Shown piece by piece: positions 43,986-51,746 of a stretch of 64,000 bases of DNA (position 1 is the first letter of the stretch; every line of letters starts with the position of its first letter). The translations under genes were made by a program, and so were the position numbers. The DNA is from CALUTH01 sp964452495 (GTDB taxonomy: Bacteria; Cyanobacteriota; Vampirovibrionia; Gastranaerophilales; Gastranaerophilaceae). Below the pieces are notes generated by a model. The model had not been told where the DNA came from. It did no database searches and worked only from the letters and a program-made list of their open reading frames with translations. The DNA is taken from the NCBI GenBank assembly GCA_964452495.1, contig CAYVMC010000001.1:124001-188000 (forward strand), in the 5' to 3' direction.

Positions 43986-44423
43986 ATGAACGAATATATA
44001 GATATAAAGAAAATCGCAGAAGTAAAGGGGTTGAAAAGTACCCGTTCAATCCGAATGGAAATCAACAAACCTGAAAGCAGATATATTTCAAGGGAAGTCA
44101 AAGTAAACGGCGGAATGTCATACGAAATATTGTTTTCAAGTTTAGAACCTGAATTACAGCAAAAGCTTCGGGAATGCGAAACCAAATCCACGGCAATTGT
44201 TTCGTTGAATTACAAACCGCCTGTTATTGCAGACAAAGCAAGATTGACGGCAAATCACAGAATGAATATTGTAAAAGCCGCTCTTGAACACAGACGCAAA
44301 TATCCGAAGATAAAAGAAGCTGATGCTGAATTTTTAGACCTGTATAATTCAGGTTTGTATTTACCAAAAACATACGAATTTCTTGGACGTATTTCAATCG
44401 GAACACTAGAGTTATTGCTTTAG
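43986..44423 (+). pseudogene. Truncated Mu-type transposase (N-terminal part only)
   Basis: 145 codons. The first ~65 residues form a Mu-type DNA-binding domain (IDIKKIAEVKGLKSTRSIRM, then a Y-x-x-x-x-L-x-P segment); residues 80-140 resemble the second DNA-binding region of MuA-like transposases (ANHRMNIVKAALEHRRKYPK, DLYNSGLYLPKTYEFLGRIS). The reading frame stops at the point where such proteins continue with T-L-Y-R-W and the rve-type DDE catalytic domain, which is missing. A decayed gene. Its last ~24 codons are repeated at 51452 upstream of the second recombinase. Confidence 0.75.
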
Positions 44424-44639
44424 CTGGGCTTTAATTCAGATGAAATATAAAATCCGCTAAATTTAAGACATTTATATTTACCCCTGTCTATAAGGACTCA
44501 TTCTTTTTTATCGTATTTAGTGTTGCAAAATATATTTCACGCTAAATTTTAAGACGTCATTTCACATAATAATTAGTTGATTAAAAAATTGAATGGCTCT
44601 GCCATTCAATGAGAGTTCTTATGGAATTAGGAAAGGAGA
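44351..44639 (+). repeat. 289-bp leader block, copy A (before recombinase A)
   Basis: Equal in length to 51452-51740 and different at about 11 positions by eye (~96% identity). It runs from the transposase tail to the recombinase ribosome site and ends abruptly there; the recombinase genes themselves are much more diverged. Inside are two related direct repeats, CGCTAAATTTAAGACAT (44455) and CGCTAAATTTTAAGACGTCA (44540), and a hairpin at 44588-44610. Confidence 0.92.
44588..44610. promoter_or_regulatory. Inverted repeat before recombinase A
   Basis: ATTGAATGGC and GCCATTCAAT, a perfect 10-bp inverted repeat with a TCT spacer, 33 bp before the recombinase ATG. Copy B keeps it with one mismatch. 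It may be an operator or an mRNA hairpin controlling recombinase level. Confidence 0.5.
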
Positions 44640-44643
44640 TTTT

Positions 44644-45186
44644 ATGACTACAGTAGAACCAATCAGAAATATTGAAAGTATCAAGAAATTAGAAAAGTAT
44701 TTTGCAAAACATAGTCCGAGAGATTTGTTGCTATTTACTATTGGTATAAATTGCGGATTAAGAATTTCAGACATAGTAGCCATGAATGTCGGCGATGTCA
44801 GGAACAAAAGCCATATTCAGATTATAGAAAAGAAAACAGGCAAATTTAAGAAATTTCCGATTAATTCAAAACTAAAGCCTATGATAGAAGAATTTACAAA
44901 GGGTAAACGCTCTGATGCGGCTTTGTTTGTTTCTATTTTTAAAAACCGGCTTGATAGATTCGGGGCGTACTATATTATAAAAACAGCCTGTCAAGCAGTT
45001 GGTATCCATGAAAAAATAGGAACACACACTATGAGAAAAACTTTCGGCTATCATCATTATAAAAAATTTAAGGATGTAGCTATGCTGCAAAAGATTTTTA
45101 ATCATTCAAATCCGAACATAACTCTGAGGTATATCGGTATTGAACAGGATCAAATTGACGAAAGCTATAACAACTTTATTCTATAG
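44644..45186 (+). CDS. Short tyrosine recombinase A (FimB/FimE-like size)
   Basis: 180 residues from the ATG at 44644, chosen for its AGGAAAGGAG ribosome site. Catalytic residues are in order: R40 (NCGLRISDI), K64 region (EKKTGKF), H128-x-x-R131 (GTHTMRKTFGYHHY), H154 (KIFNHSNPN) and nucleophile Y163 (TLRYIGIEQ). It lacks most of the N-terminal core-binding domain of XerC/D or phage integrases, like FimB/FimE and other inversion enzymes. It lies between a conserved leader and a pair of inverted repeats, upstream of glycosyltransferase genes, which suggests local DNA inversion. A transposon accessory role is the alternative. Confidence 0.9.
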   Translation: MTTVEPIRNIESIKKLEKYFAKHSPRDLLLFTIGINCGLRISDIVAMNVGDVRNKSHIQIIEKKTGKFKKFPINSKLKPMIEEFTKGKRSDAALFVSIFKNRLDRFGAYYIIKTACQAVGIHEKIGTHTMRKTFGYHHYKKFKDVAMLQKIFNHSNPNITLRYIGIEQDQIDESYNNFIL

Positions 45187-45227
45187 CCTCAAATCCTCTA
45201 TTTACAATGGGAAATTTAACATTTTAT

Positions 45228-45423
45228 CTTCTTAACAATATAGCAATTATGTGAAGATTATATTTTCATACTTACATGAACCTATATTATCACAAACAAA
45301 AATGGAATTTTATATTTATTAAAAATGTTATGAGTTCCCATTTTTTTGAAAATAATCCCCCTTAAAACCCTTTTAAATTAGGCTTATTAACGGTCTTCAC
45401 ATAATTGCTAAAAAGTTAAGAGG
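45228..45423. promoter_or_regulatory. Candidate invertible segment A (inverted repeats bounding 136 bp)
   Basis: Arms at 45228-45257 and 45394-45423 are 30 bp long and match at 26 positions, with a perfect 17-bp core TAGCAATTATGTGAAGA in inverted orientation. They begin 41 bp after recombinase A. The interior includes a terminator-like stem (AAAAATGG/CCATTTTT) but no clear promoter. The arrangement equals that of known invertible promoters, but inversion is not shown by one sequence. Confidence 0.6.
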
Positions 45424-45478
45424 TTATTTCTCAAAGTGATGTTAAAGAGGACTTTTCTCAGAAAGTAATTAAGTAATA

Positions 45479-45562
45479 GTGGAAATTAGTTTACAAATAA
45501 AAGGCAAAGCAGAAATTTTTGACCAAGACAACCGTAGAGGTGCAGGAAAATATGAATCTTAG
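45479..45562 (+). other. Degenerate 27-codon leader frame
   Basis: A GTG-started frame (VEISLQIKGKAEIF and 13 more residues) that aligns at its start and upstream DNA (GTGATGTTAAA, GAAAGTAATTA) with the 34-codon frame at 52734 in module B. Probably the decayed start of a once-shared gene. Confidence 0.3.
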
Positions 45563-45567
45563 ATACT

Positions 45568-45587
45568 GAGAAGGAGTGTGTTTGTAG
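45568..45587. repeat. 20-bp junction repeat, copy 1
   Basis: GAGAAGGAGTGTGTTTGTAG, identical to 53825-53844. Here it joins unrelated leader DNA to the GT9 remnant; there it joins a glf remnant to an intact gene. It contains AAGGAG and can act as a ribosome site. Confidence 0.85.
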
Positions 45588-45808
45588 TGACAAATTATTC
45601 AAAATCAAGAAATAAAATATTATTCAACTTTACCGGAGTTGGAAATAATAGAATATGCAGAAAATTTATAAATTTAGTCAATAAAACTTCTATAAAAGAA
45701 TTAGCTCTTATTTTACAGAAATGTGAATGCCTAATAAGCATTGATACAGGAACAATGCATTTAGGGTATGCAGTTGGTGTCCCAACTATTGCTATATTTT
45801 ATGAATAA
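45578..45808 (+). pseudogene. Glycosyltransferase family 9 (heptosyltransferase-like) remnant
   Basis: 76 codons from a GTG. The segment ELALILQKCECLISIDTGTM, then HLGYAVGVPTIAIF, is the C-terminal sugar-nucleotide-binding core of GT9 enzymes (I-S-x-D-T-G-x-M-H-L, G-V-P-x-I-A-I-F). The N-terminal ~250 residues are missing, the upstream edge is the 20-bp junction repeat, and the tail after FYE is shifted and degenerate. A recombination scar, not a working enzyme. Confidence 0.75.
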
Positions 45809-45911
45809 ACAACTTTAAAATGTTGAAGTCCAAGTGAAGATTTATACAAGGTTAAAGTCATAAACAACAATGACAGTAGCGCAAACAACATTTGTAATGC
45901 AGGAGGTTTAA

Positions 45912-46832
45912 ATGAATAAATTATTCTTTTTCAAAGACTTAGATTCTCATTATGTAATATATTTATTTGGGGTTCGTTTATGCATTAAGCATAAGTGTAA
46001 ATTTAAATATAAAGATGCAAATAGTATGGGTATCGAACTAAATTCTCAAAGAAATCCTAAATTAATTGTATCATTAACCAGTTATCCGGCAAGAATTAAA
46101 ACTGTTCATATTACAATTAACACATTACTACAACAATCTTTAAAACCGGATAAAGTTATTCTATGGTTAGCAAATGAACAGTTCCCAAACCAAGAAAAAG
46201 ATTTACCACAAGAACTAATAAAGTTAAAGACATTGGGATTAGATATAGAATGGTGTGAAGATATTAAATCATTTAAAAAACTTGTTCCCGCAATGCAAAA
46301 ATACCCTCAAGACATTATTGTTACTGCTGACGATGATGTATATTATCAATCGAACATGCTTGAATCATTATACAATGCATATAAAAAAAATCCGAAGAAT
46401 ATATATGTCAAACGTTCTGTAAAATTAAAAATGGAGGATAATTATCCAAAAGGTATTTCTAGCAGAAAATATATGTATAAACATCTGATAGAACCAAGTT
46501 ATTTCAATCAATTAATGGGTGGCAGCGGATGTTTATATCCGCCACACTCACTTTACAAAGACTGCACAAATATAGACATTATACGCAATACTATACCAAC
46601 GCATGATGATGCATATTTTTGGGCAATGGCAGTTTTAAATAAAACGAAAATTCAAGTCATCGGTGGATTTGATGAAAATTTATATTTTGTTGAAGGAACA
46701 CAAGATGTCGGGTTAATTCATTGTAACAAAAATGGTAAAACTGGAATCAGTTTAGAAAATGCGTATAAAGTAATGATTCAAGAGTATCCTAAGATATTAG
46801 AAATATTAAATGAAGAATTGGAGAAAATATGA
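45912..46832 (+). CDS. Glycosyltransferase-like protein
   Basis: 306 residues, cytoplasmic. The core PKLIVSLTSYPARIKTVHIT, LLQQSLKPDKVILWLANEQF and IIVTADDDVYYQSNMLESLY matches a family of putative polysaccharide glycosyltransferases; the D-D-D triplet is a likely metal/nucleotide site. The C-terminal GGSGCLYPPHSLYKD and THDDAYFWAMAVL are also family hallmarks. Ribosome site AGGAGG 6 nt before the ATG. First intact gene downstream of candidate switch A; overlaps the next gene by 4 bp. Confidence 0.8.
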   Translation: MNKLFFFKDLDSHYVIYLFGVRLCIKHKCKFKYKDANSMGIELNSQRNPKLIVSLTSYPARIKTVHITINTLLQQSLKPDKVILWLANEQFPNQEKDLPQELIKLKTLGLDIEWCEDIKSFKKLVPAMQKYPQDIIVTADDDVYYQSNMLESLYNAYKKNPKNIYVKRSVKLKMEDNYPKGISSRKYMYKHLIEPSYFNQLMGGSGCLYPPHSLYKDCTNIDIIRNTIPTHDDAYFWAMAVLNKTKIQVIGGFDENLYFVEGTQDVGLIHCNKNGKTGISLENAYKVMIQEYPKILEILNEELEKI

Positions 46833-47650
46833 AACTTTCAGTAGTAATGCCTGTTTATAATACAAAAAAAGTTTTTTTATGTGAATCAATAGAAAGTATA
46901 TTAAATCAAACTTATTATGATTTTGAATTCATTATCATAAATGATGGTTCAACCGACGATAATGTTGAAAATGTTATTTTGTCATATAAAGATAATCGTA
47001 TTAAATATATAAAACAAGAAAATTCTGGGATTGTAAAATCTCTGAACAATGGATTTACACTTGCGAAAGGTGAATATATTGCAAGAATGGATGCAGATGA
47101 TATCGCAATGCCAAATAGATTTGAAAAACAAATAGAATTTTTAGATACACATAATAATATATCGATTTGCGGCTCAAATATAGAGATATTTAGACAAAAC
47201 TCATCTAAAATTCGTAAATATCCTGAAAACCCCAAAATCTTAGAATTATTAAAAGAATGTTGTATTTGTCATCCTTCAGTAATGCTAAGAAAAAAAGATT
47301 TTGAAAAGTATGCTCTTGAATATACAAATGAATATTTATGCGAAGACTACGATTTATGGACAAGAGCTATAAAATTTTTAAATTTTTACAATATACAAGA
47401 GCCTCTTTTACGTTATCGAATTCATGAAAACAACTTAAGCTTATCGTCTCCCATTTTTAAACAAGATGTTATACGTGTAAAAGAAAATCTCCTTGACTAC
47501 ATTACCTCTAATGAGAATTTAAAATTCAAACTACAAAAAAAATATATTAAGAAAAATTCTTTTTGGAGGAATATATTCTCATTGTCAAACGATACAAACA
47601 ATAAAGTTCTTACTATATTTTATTTAAAAATACTTTTGTGGAAATTATAA
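46829..47650 (+). CDS. Glycosyltransferase family 2
   Basis: 273 residues. GT-A fold at the N-terminus: LSVVMPVYNTKKVFLCESIE, IIINDGSTDDN, and the D-x-D site ARMDADDIAMPNRFEKQ. A later CEDYDLWTRA carries the catalytic-base acidic region (E-D). Adds a sugar from a nucleotide-sugar to a lipid-linked glycan on the cytoplasmic face. Overlaps the upstream gene by 4 bp; donor unknown. Confidence 0.9.
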   Translation: MKLSVVMPVYNTKKVFLCESIESILNQTYYDFEFIIINDGSTDDNVENVILSYKDNRIKYIKQENSGIVKSLNNGFTLAKGEYIARMDADDIAMPNRFEKQIEFLDTHNNISICGSNIEIFRQNSSKIRKYPENPKILELLKECCICHPSVMLRKKDFEKYALEYTNEYLCEDYDLWTRAIKFLNFYNIQEPLLRYRIHENNLSLSSPIFKQDVIRVKENLLDYITSNENLKFKLQKKYIKKNSFWRNIFSLSNDTNNKVLTIFYLKILLWKL

Positions 47651-47665
47651 ATAGGGAGTAATTAT

Positions 47666-48397
47666 ATGAAAAATATTAATATTGTTTTTGCAGTTGATGA
47701 CAATTATTCTGATAAATTGTATGTTACAATTTTTTCAATATTAGAAAATAATCAAAATGATATCAATTTTTATATAATCAATCAAAATATATCTAGAAAT
47801 AATCAAGAAAAAATATTAAATTTAGAACTATATTACAAAAATTGTCATATAAATTTTATTACCCTTAATTCAGAGATATTAGATAATTTAAAATTAAATA
47901 TTCCATATATAACAAAAGAAACATACTATAGATACTTAATTGCTGATTTACTTTTAAATGAAGACAAAGCTCTTTATTTAGACGCAGATATCATTGTAGA
48001 TGGAGATATAACCCCTTTGTATAATTTGGATATAAGCAATTATTATTGTGCTGGTAGTGAAGATTTATTTATAAAAAATTTAAACTACAAACAAGAAATA
48101 AATTTCAAAAACAATGATTTATATATAAATGCAGGAGTCCTACTTCTTAATTTACAAAAAATAAGAGAGTTAAACCTCGGTAAACAACTAATTGATAAAA
48201 CAATAGAACTTAATGGTAAAATTAAATATCAAGACCAAGATGTAATAAATATCGTTTTCAAAAACTATATTAAAGCAATTGATAGTAAATATAATTTTGC
48301 TTCTGCAAACGTAAAAGAAGAAAGAAGAAAGAAGAAAGAAGAAAGAAGAAACTCCAATAATCATTCACTATACGGGGGAATTAAAACCTTGGGATAA
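47666..48397 (+). CDS. Glycosyltransferase family 8, currently out of frame at a heptamer repeat
   Basis: 243 residues as read. GT8 (LgtC-like) domain: NIVFAVDDNYSDKLYVTIFS, RYLIADLLL, the D-x-D motif LYLDADIIVDGD, and INAGVLLLNL with YQDQDVINIVF. After residue ~215 the frame enters five AAAGAAG units and ends 16 codons beyond. The +1 frame past the repeat encodes PIIHYTGELKPWDKK and continues to 48521, which is the conserved C-terminal GT8 motif (I-H-Y-T-G...K-P-W). Losing one 7-bp unit, or gaining two, would join the two parts into about 282 residues. So this is a GT8 gene in an OFF state or recently broken. Confidence 0.85.
   Translation: MKNINIVFAVDDNYSDKLYVTIFSILENNQNDINFYIINQNISRNNQEKILNLELYYKNCHINFITLNSEILDNLKLNIPYITKETYYRYLIADLLLNEDKALYLDADIIVDGDITPLYNLDISNYYCAGSEDLFIKNLNYKQEINFKNNDLYINAGVLLLNLQKIRELNLGKQLIDKTIELNGKIKYQDQDVINIVFKNYIKAIDSKYNFASANVKEERRKKKEERRNSNNHSLYGGIKTLG
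48314..48348 (+). repeat. Heptanucleotide tandem repeat (AAAGAAG)5
   Basis: Five perfect 7-bp units inside the GT8 coding region, followed by AAA. Seven is not a multiple of three, so slippage by one unit changes the frame. Such tracts inside surface-glycan genes are standard contingency loci in other bacteria. Confidence 0.95.
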
Positions 48398-48462
48398 AAA
48401 ATGCCGAAATAAATTAAAAAATATATGGTTAAAATATTCAAGAAAAGCATATGCAATAAAAA

Positions 48463-48600
48463 ATAAAAGTAGGACTTATTATAGACGAATTTTTTGGTGG
48501 AGCTGGAACTGCCTACGGTGATAGGGGTTTTTAGCTCGTAAATATATCTGTAAATGAGACACCAAACCTTGATAAACGCAATATAATAGTTGATTATCAA
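48463..48600 (+). pseudogene. Remnant of a glycosyltransferase (GT1/GT4-type) 5' end
   Basis: Reading from an ATA where ATG would be expected: KVGLIIDEFFGGAGTAYG, then a frameshift, then GFLARKYICK and a stop, with a further weak match after it. I recall the start KVGLIIDEFFGGxGTAxGGYGFLAR as the N-terminus of a polysaccharide glycosyltransferase family; that the second half appears after the shift supports this. The start codon is lost and at least one frameshift is present. Overlaps the ON-frame tail of the GT8 gene. Confidence 0.55.
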
Positions 48601-48920
48601 TAATGTCATTAGAAGTTGTTGGCACTGGTAATAAGCTAACAAATTCAGAATTTTCGTTATAATTTGGATAGGTTTCAAGCACTGGATAGTAGGCAAATTT
48701 TTGTGTAATATAAAAAAGAAAGGAGAAATTATGAGAAGTCAAAACTAACAATTGATCAAATTCAAGCACTCTTACAATCAAATTTGACATTCACAGACTT
48801 CAAGTTCTCTTATACTTTGCAAAATTTGAACGATTATTATAATATTTTTATGATTTCATTTTTTACCCAGGCAAAAAAATATTTTTACAGTTTTTAATAC
48901 AACAAGGAGGAAAATCAACT
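48601..48920. other. Gap without a supported gene
   Basis: Open frames on the minus strand here (e.g. 48479-48790) have no ribosome site. It contains an isolated ribosome-site-like AAAGAAAGGAGAAATT before a 4-codon frame at 48731, and a run of short T/A-rich segments ending in AAGGAGGAAAA, the ribosome site of the next gene. Possibly further decayed coding DNA. Confidence 0.4.
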
Positions 48921-49535
48921 ATGCAAATTTTAACAAATTATAATAACCAACCACTGGGCAATCATATAAATTTTGCCTCTCATTTTGTAAGAACCAACAT
49001 CTTACGCAGTACGTTTTATTTTCCGTATAATTATTCGGATTTCCAGACTACAAGACAATATGCAAATGCCATAGAAGGGTTATTAAAAGACGGTAAAAAT
49101 GACGTAATTAAATTTGTTGATAGAAAAAAATATGTAAACTTAAAAGTAAATGATAAAGAGTATACAAGAATTGATAAAGTTTCTACATCAGCAAATGAAA
49201 TGTTAACAAAATTAAGAAAGGCAATTATTGATTTTGCAGACAAAGAGAGAGGAATTAAAAAGGTCTATAATTATGATAACTTGTCAGAACAAGAAATAGG
49301 ATACATTAAACATTTAGATGTTGAAAATAAACTTAAAAATTTGGATCCTAAAAATCCAAAACATGCAAAAAAAATTGAAAAAATAAAAGAAGAAGTCAAA
49401 AAAGCCCTTTTATTTGGAATTCAACACAAATTGTACGAATTAGACAAAGAAATTGGCCGGCCTAATAAAACTCAAACAATGGGCCTAAATTTAAAAGAGA
49501 ATACTCTAAATTTTAAAAATTTATTGGATTCATAA
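48921..49535 (+). CDS. Hypothetical protein, lineage-specific
   Basis: 204 residues with a strong ribosome site (AAGGAGGAAAA). Soluble, no signal peptide. The N-terminus MQILTNYNNQPLGNHINFAS resembles the short polar leaders of other unknown proteins here. Residues 55-200 are charged and helical, e.g. KLRKAIIDFADKERGIKKVY and a Lys-rich stretch around KNLDPKNPKHAKKIEKIKEE. It sits among glycan genes but has no transferase motif. Function unknown. Confidence 0.6.
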   Translation: MQILTNYNNQPLGNHINFASHFVRTNILRSTFYFPYNYSDFQTTRQYANAIEGLLKDGKNDVIKFVDRKKYVNLKVNDKEYTRIDKVSTSANEMLTKLRKAIIDFADKERGIKKVYNYDNLSEQEIGYIKHLDVENKLKNLDPKNPKHAKKIEKIKEEVKKALLFGIQHKLYELDKEIGRPNKTQTMGLNLKENTLNFKNLLDS

Positions 49536-49822
49536 AATATAACAGAAATTTTGTATGTTGTAAGCTGGTTTTGTCGGGCAAGTATGCCAATTCGACCTAA
49601 AAAAACACTTCCGAACAAATCGGACTTTAATCTAATCTAGTGCCGCAGTTGCCGCCGGCTCAACGCATCCGGCATCTGCTCACCTTTGATTTCTTTGGCC
49701 TGAATCTTTGATTTCGTGCAAAAGTTCGTAGGTTGCAGTTTTTACCCCAACACAAAGTGTCTCAAAATAATCAACCCATGTGTTCTTTTACAATAAATTC
49801 AGGGTGACAGAATTTTTGTTTA

Positions 49823-49879
49823 TGTCAGGCAATGCCTGACATACTATTTTTTAGAATTGTAGGTCAGGTTTCACCTGAC
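49823..49879. repeat. REP-like paired palindromes
   Basis: TGTCAGGCAATGCCTGACA (49823-49841) and GTCAGGTTTCACCTGAC (49863-49879) are adjacent palindromes sharing TCAGG/CCTGA, the arrangement of REP/BIME-type elements. Confidence 0.55.
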
Positions 49880-49981
49880 AAAAACTTTTTATTTTCAGGT
49901 GAAGGGTGAGGCGTGAAGAGAGAAGGGAGCTTAAAACAATTTTGGCATTCCCCTTCCCTTTGAGAGAAGGGGCTTACCGGC

Positions 49982-50082
49982 AGTATTTAGGGTTGGTAAA
50001 ACGGCATTAAATAAGAAAACACAACTTTTAATTGATAATGCGTACCCACCGAAATATTGAATTAAAAAGGCGGGCAAGCTTA
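49982..50082. repeat. ~100-bp dispersed repeat, copy 1
   Basis: Matches 51271-51370 at roughly 90% by eye. Its ends carry GGGTTGGTAAAACGGCATTA and, inverted and imperfect, TAATGCGTACCCACC, so it resembles a small non-autonomous inverted-repeat (MITE-like) element. It flanks the 50288-50920 gene on one side, copy 2 on the other. Confidence 0.7.
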
Positions 50083-50159
50083 TGCTTACACACCTGACGA
50101 TTTGTATTATTTATTTCTATTCAGTCCATTTGTGGAACATTTCATTTGGCTGTTCTTGA

Positions 50160-50170
50160 GGGGGGGGGGG
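50160..50170. repeat. Homopolymer run of 11 G
   Basis: Eleven consecutive G in an AT-rich gap, 118 bp past the 3' end of the minus-strand gene 50288-50920. Such runs are prone to slippage; no reading frame clearly crosses it. Confidence 0.85.
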
Positions 50171-50287
50171 ATTTTGTTCCCTGTTGTGATGTTACTTCTA
50201 AATTACTTATGTTCATTCCTCCTTTTCTCGTATAATATCCTCGGGTTTTTTGTTGTATGTATATAAAATTTACCGGTTATAATTCAA

Positions 50288-50920
50288 TTACAGATTATTC
50301 ATAAAATCTTGTAATTCTACTATGCTCTGCTGTAATTCCTGCTCTGCTTCTTTCAATTTCGCCTGAGTATATATATATTCATTTTCATTGTTTTCTATGT
50401 ATGCTTTTTCCTCGTTTTTAGATCTGGTTAAGTAATAGACCCCTAAACCTATACCAGCACCAACCAGCATACCAGGAATCCCCAGCAATAACATTGCTCC
50501 TACCTCACCAGCACTAGCTATCAATCCTATTGCACCACCAGTAACAAAACCAATAGCCCCACCCATATTCGAGCATGCTAGTTTCTTGGATTTAGGACGA
50601 CTCTTTATTTCTAAAAGTTTTGTACGCAAACTTTTAACTTTTGCTTTAGCTTTTTGAACGTTTGCTTCTAATCTTGTTTTTTCTGCAGCAACTGTATTGG
50701 CATCAGATACCTTTCCTGCTGCCTGAGTTTGTTTATGAATTTTCAAAAACTCCTCGTACTCAGAGTCCAGTCCGGCAGCTTTAACCTGTGACGTAAAAAT
50801 TCCCATTTCGCAATCATCAAGTACTTTGTTTCCTTTTGTCTCTCCTTCGAATGAACCGTCAACTTTTGCCGCTAACTCTCTCAAATTTGCATCCTGAATT
50901 TGTGCAATAGTAATTCCCAT
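50288..50920 (-). CDS. Coiled-coil protein with glycine-zipper membrane hairpin
   Basis: 210 residues. Residues 1-80 soluble (MGITIAQIQDANLRELAAKV; an EF-like acidic start), 80-110 basic coiled coil, 115-165 two glycine/alanine-rich hydrophobic segments (NMGGAIGFVTGGAIGLIASA, LLLGIPGMLVGAGIGLGVYY) with G-x-x-x-G spacing, then an acidic coiled-coil tail. Glycine-zipper hairpins occur in pore-forming and membrane-inserting proteins and in some secreted effectors. Ribosome site AAGGAGAAAAA. Eleven TAC triplets lie 81 bp upstream of the start; the ~100-bp repeat flanks it on both sides. Confidence 0.7.
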   Translation of the reverse strand: MGITIAQIQDANLRELAAKVDGSFEGETKGNKVLDDCEMGIFTSQVKAAGLDSEYEEFLKIHKQTQAAGKVSDANTVAAEKTRLEANVQKAKAKVKSLRTKLLEIKSRPKSKKLACSNMGGAIGFVTGGAIGLIASAGEVGAMLLLGIPGMLVGAGIGLGVYYLTRSKNEEKAYIENNENEYIYTQAKLKEAEQELQQSIVELQDFMNNL

Positions 50921-51000
50921 AATTTTTCTCCTTTTTTCCTTTTTTAATATCTTCGTGTAATCTCTTGTACTCTAATAAAGTTTTCAGGCGGGGCTGAATT

Positions 51001-51033
<33 letters not shown>

Positions 51034-51233
51034 GCGTGCCGCATCTGGATTTCAGCCTCTGGAAATTTGTGTTTACAAAACTTAATAATCTAGAAATTGC
51101 TTAATATTTCTTAATATAATAATTGTTTTTGCAAGAGAAATGGTAATAACCCCTCACCCGAATCCGTAACTTTCGCCTGATGGCTCAAGAACGGCTTCCC
51201 CCTCTCCCATAAGGGGCGAGGGCAAAGATGTAG

Positions 51234-51262
51234 GATGCGGTAAATCACAGATTTACCGCATC
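51234..51262. repeat. Perfect 13-bp hairpin
   Basis: GATGCGGTAAATC and GATTTACCGCATC separated by ACA. Strong, isolated, without a U-tract; typical of a REP-like element. Confidence 0.7.
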
Positions 51263-51270
51263 AAGGTTAT

Positions 51271-51370
51271 AGTATGTAGGGTGGGCAAAGAGGCATTAAA
51301 TAGAAAACACAACTTTTAATTGATAATGCGTGTCCACCGAAATATTGAATTAAAAAGGCGGGCAAGCTTA
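51271..51370. repeat. ~100-bp dispersed repeat, copy 2
   Basis: Second copy of 49982-50082. It starts AGTATGTAGGGTGGGCAAAG and ends in GGCGGGCAAGCTTA; the inner ends (GGTGGGCA and TGTCCACC) are an imperfect inverted repeat. Confidence 0.7.
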
Positions 51371-51451
51371 CGTTTTGCTAACCCTATACTTATTCAGCCG
51401 CCTAATCACTTAAACTTATTCACTAAGATGCTTTTTTAGATTAGTTTTAAT

Positions 51452-51740
51452 AGGTTTGTATTTACCAAAAGCATACGAATTTCTTGGCAGTATTTCAATC
51501 GGAATACTAGAGTTATTGCTTCAGCGGGGCTTTAATCCGGATGAAATATAAAATCCGCTAAATTTAAGACATTTATATTTACCCCTGGCTATAAGGACTC
51601 ATTCTTTTTTATCGTATTTAGTGTTGCAAAATATATTTCACGCTAAATTTTAAGACGTCATTTCACATAATAATTAGTTGATTGAAAAATTGAACGGCTC
51701 TGCCATTCAATGAGAGTTCTTATGGAATTAGGAAAGGAGA
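51452..51740 (+). repeat. 289-bp leader block, copy B (before recombinase B)
   Basis: Second copy of the 44351-44639 block. It includes only the last ~24 codons of the Mu-like transposase, both CGCTAAATTT repeats and the hairpin (one mismatch). Similarity stops at the ribosome site of recombinase B. Confidence 0.92.
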
Positions 51741-51746
51741 AAGACT

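Larger units (their letters stand above)
49536..50287. other. Repeat-rich non-coding region
   Basis: 752 bp with no supported gene. It holds an inverted copy of the Mu-end-like motif (about 49764-49785), two hairpins sharing GTCAGG (49823-49841 and 49863-49879), a ~100-bp repeat (49982-50082, again at 51271-51370) and a run of 11 G (50160-50170). GC content is locally higher than around. This looks like a graveyard of mobile-element DNA. Confidence 0.7.

Noticed and set aside
48479..48790. 103-codon minus-strand frame
   Set aside because: Overlaps the better explained GT8 tail and glycosyltransferase remnant on the plus strand; no ribosome site or known motif.
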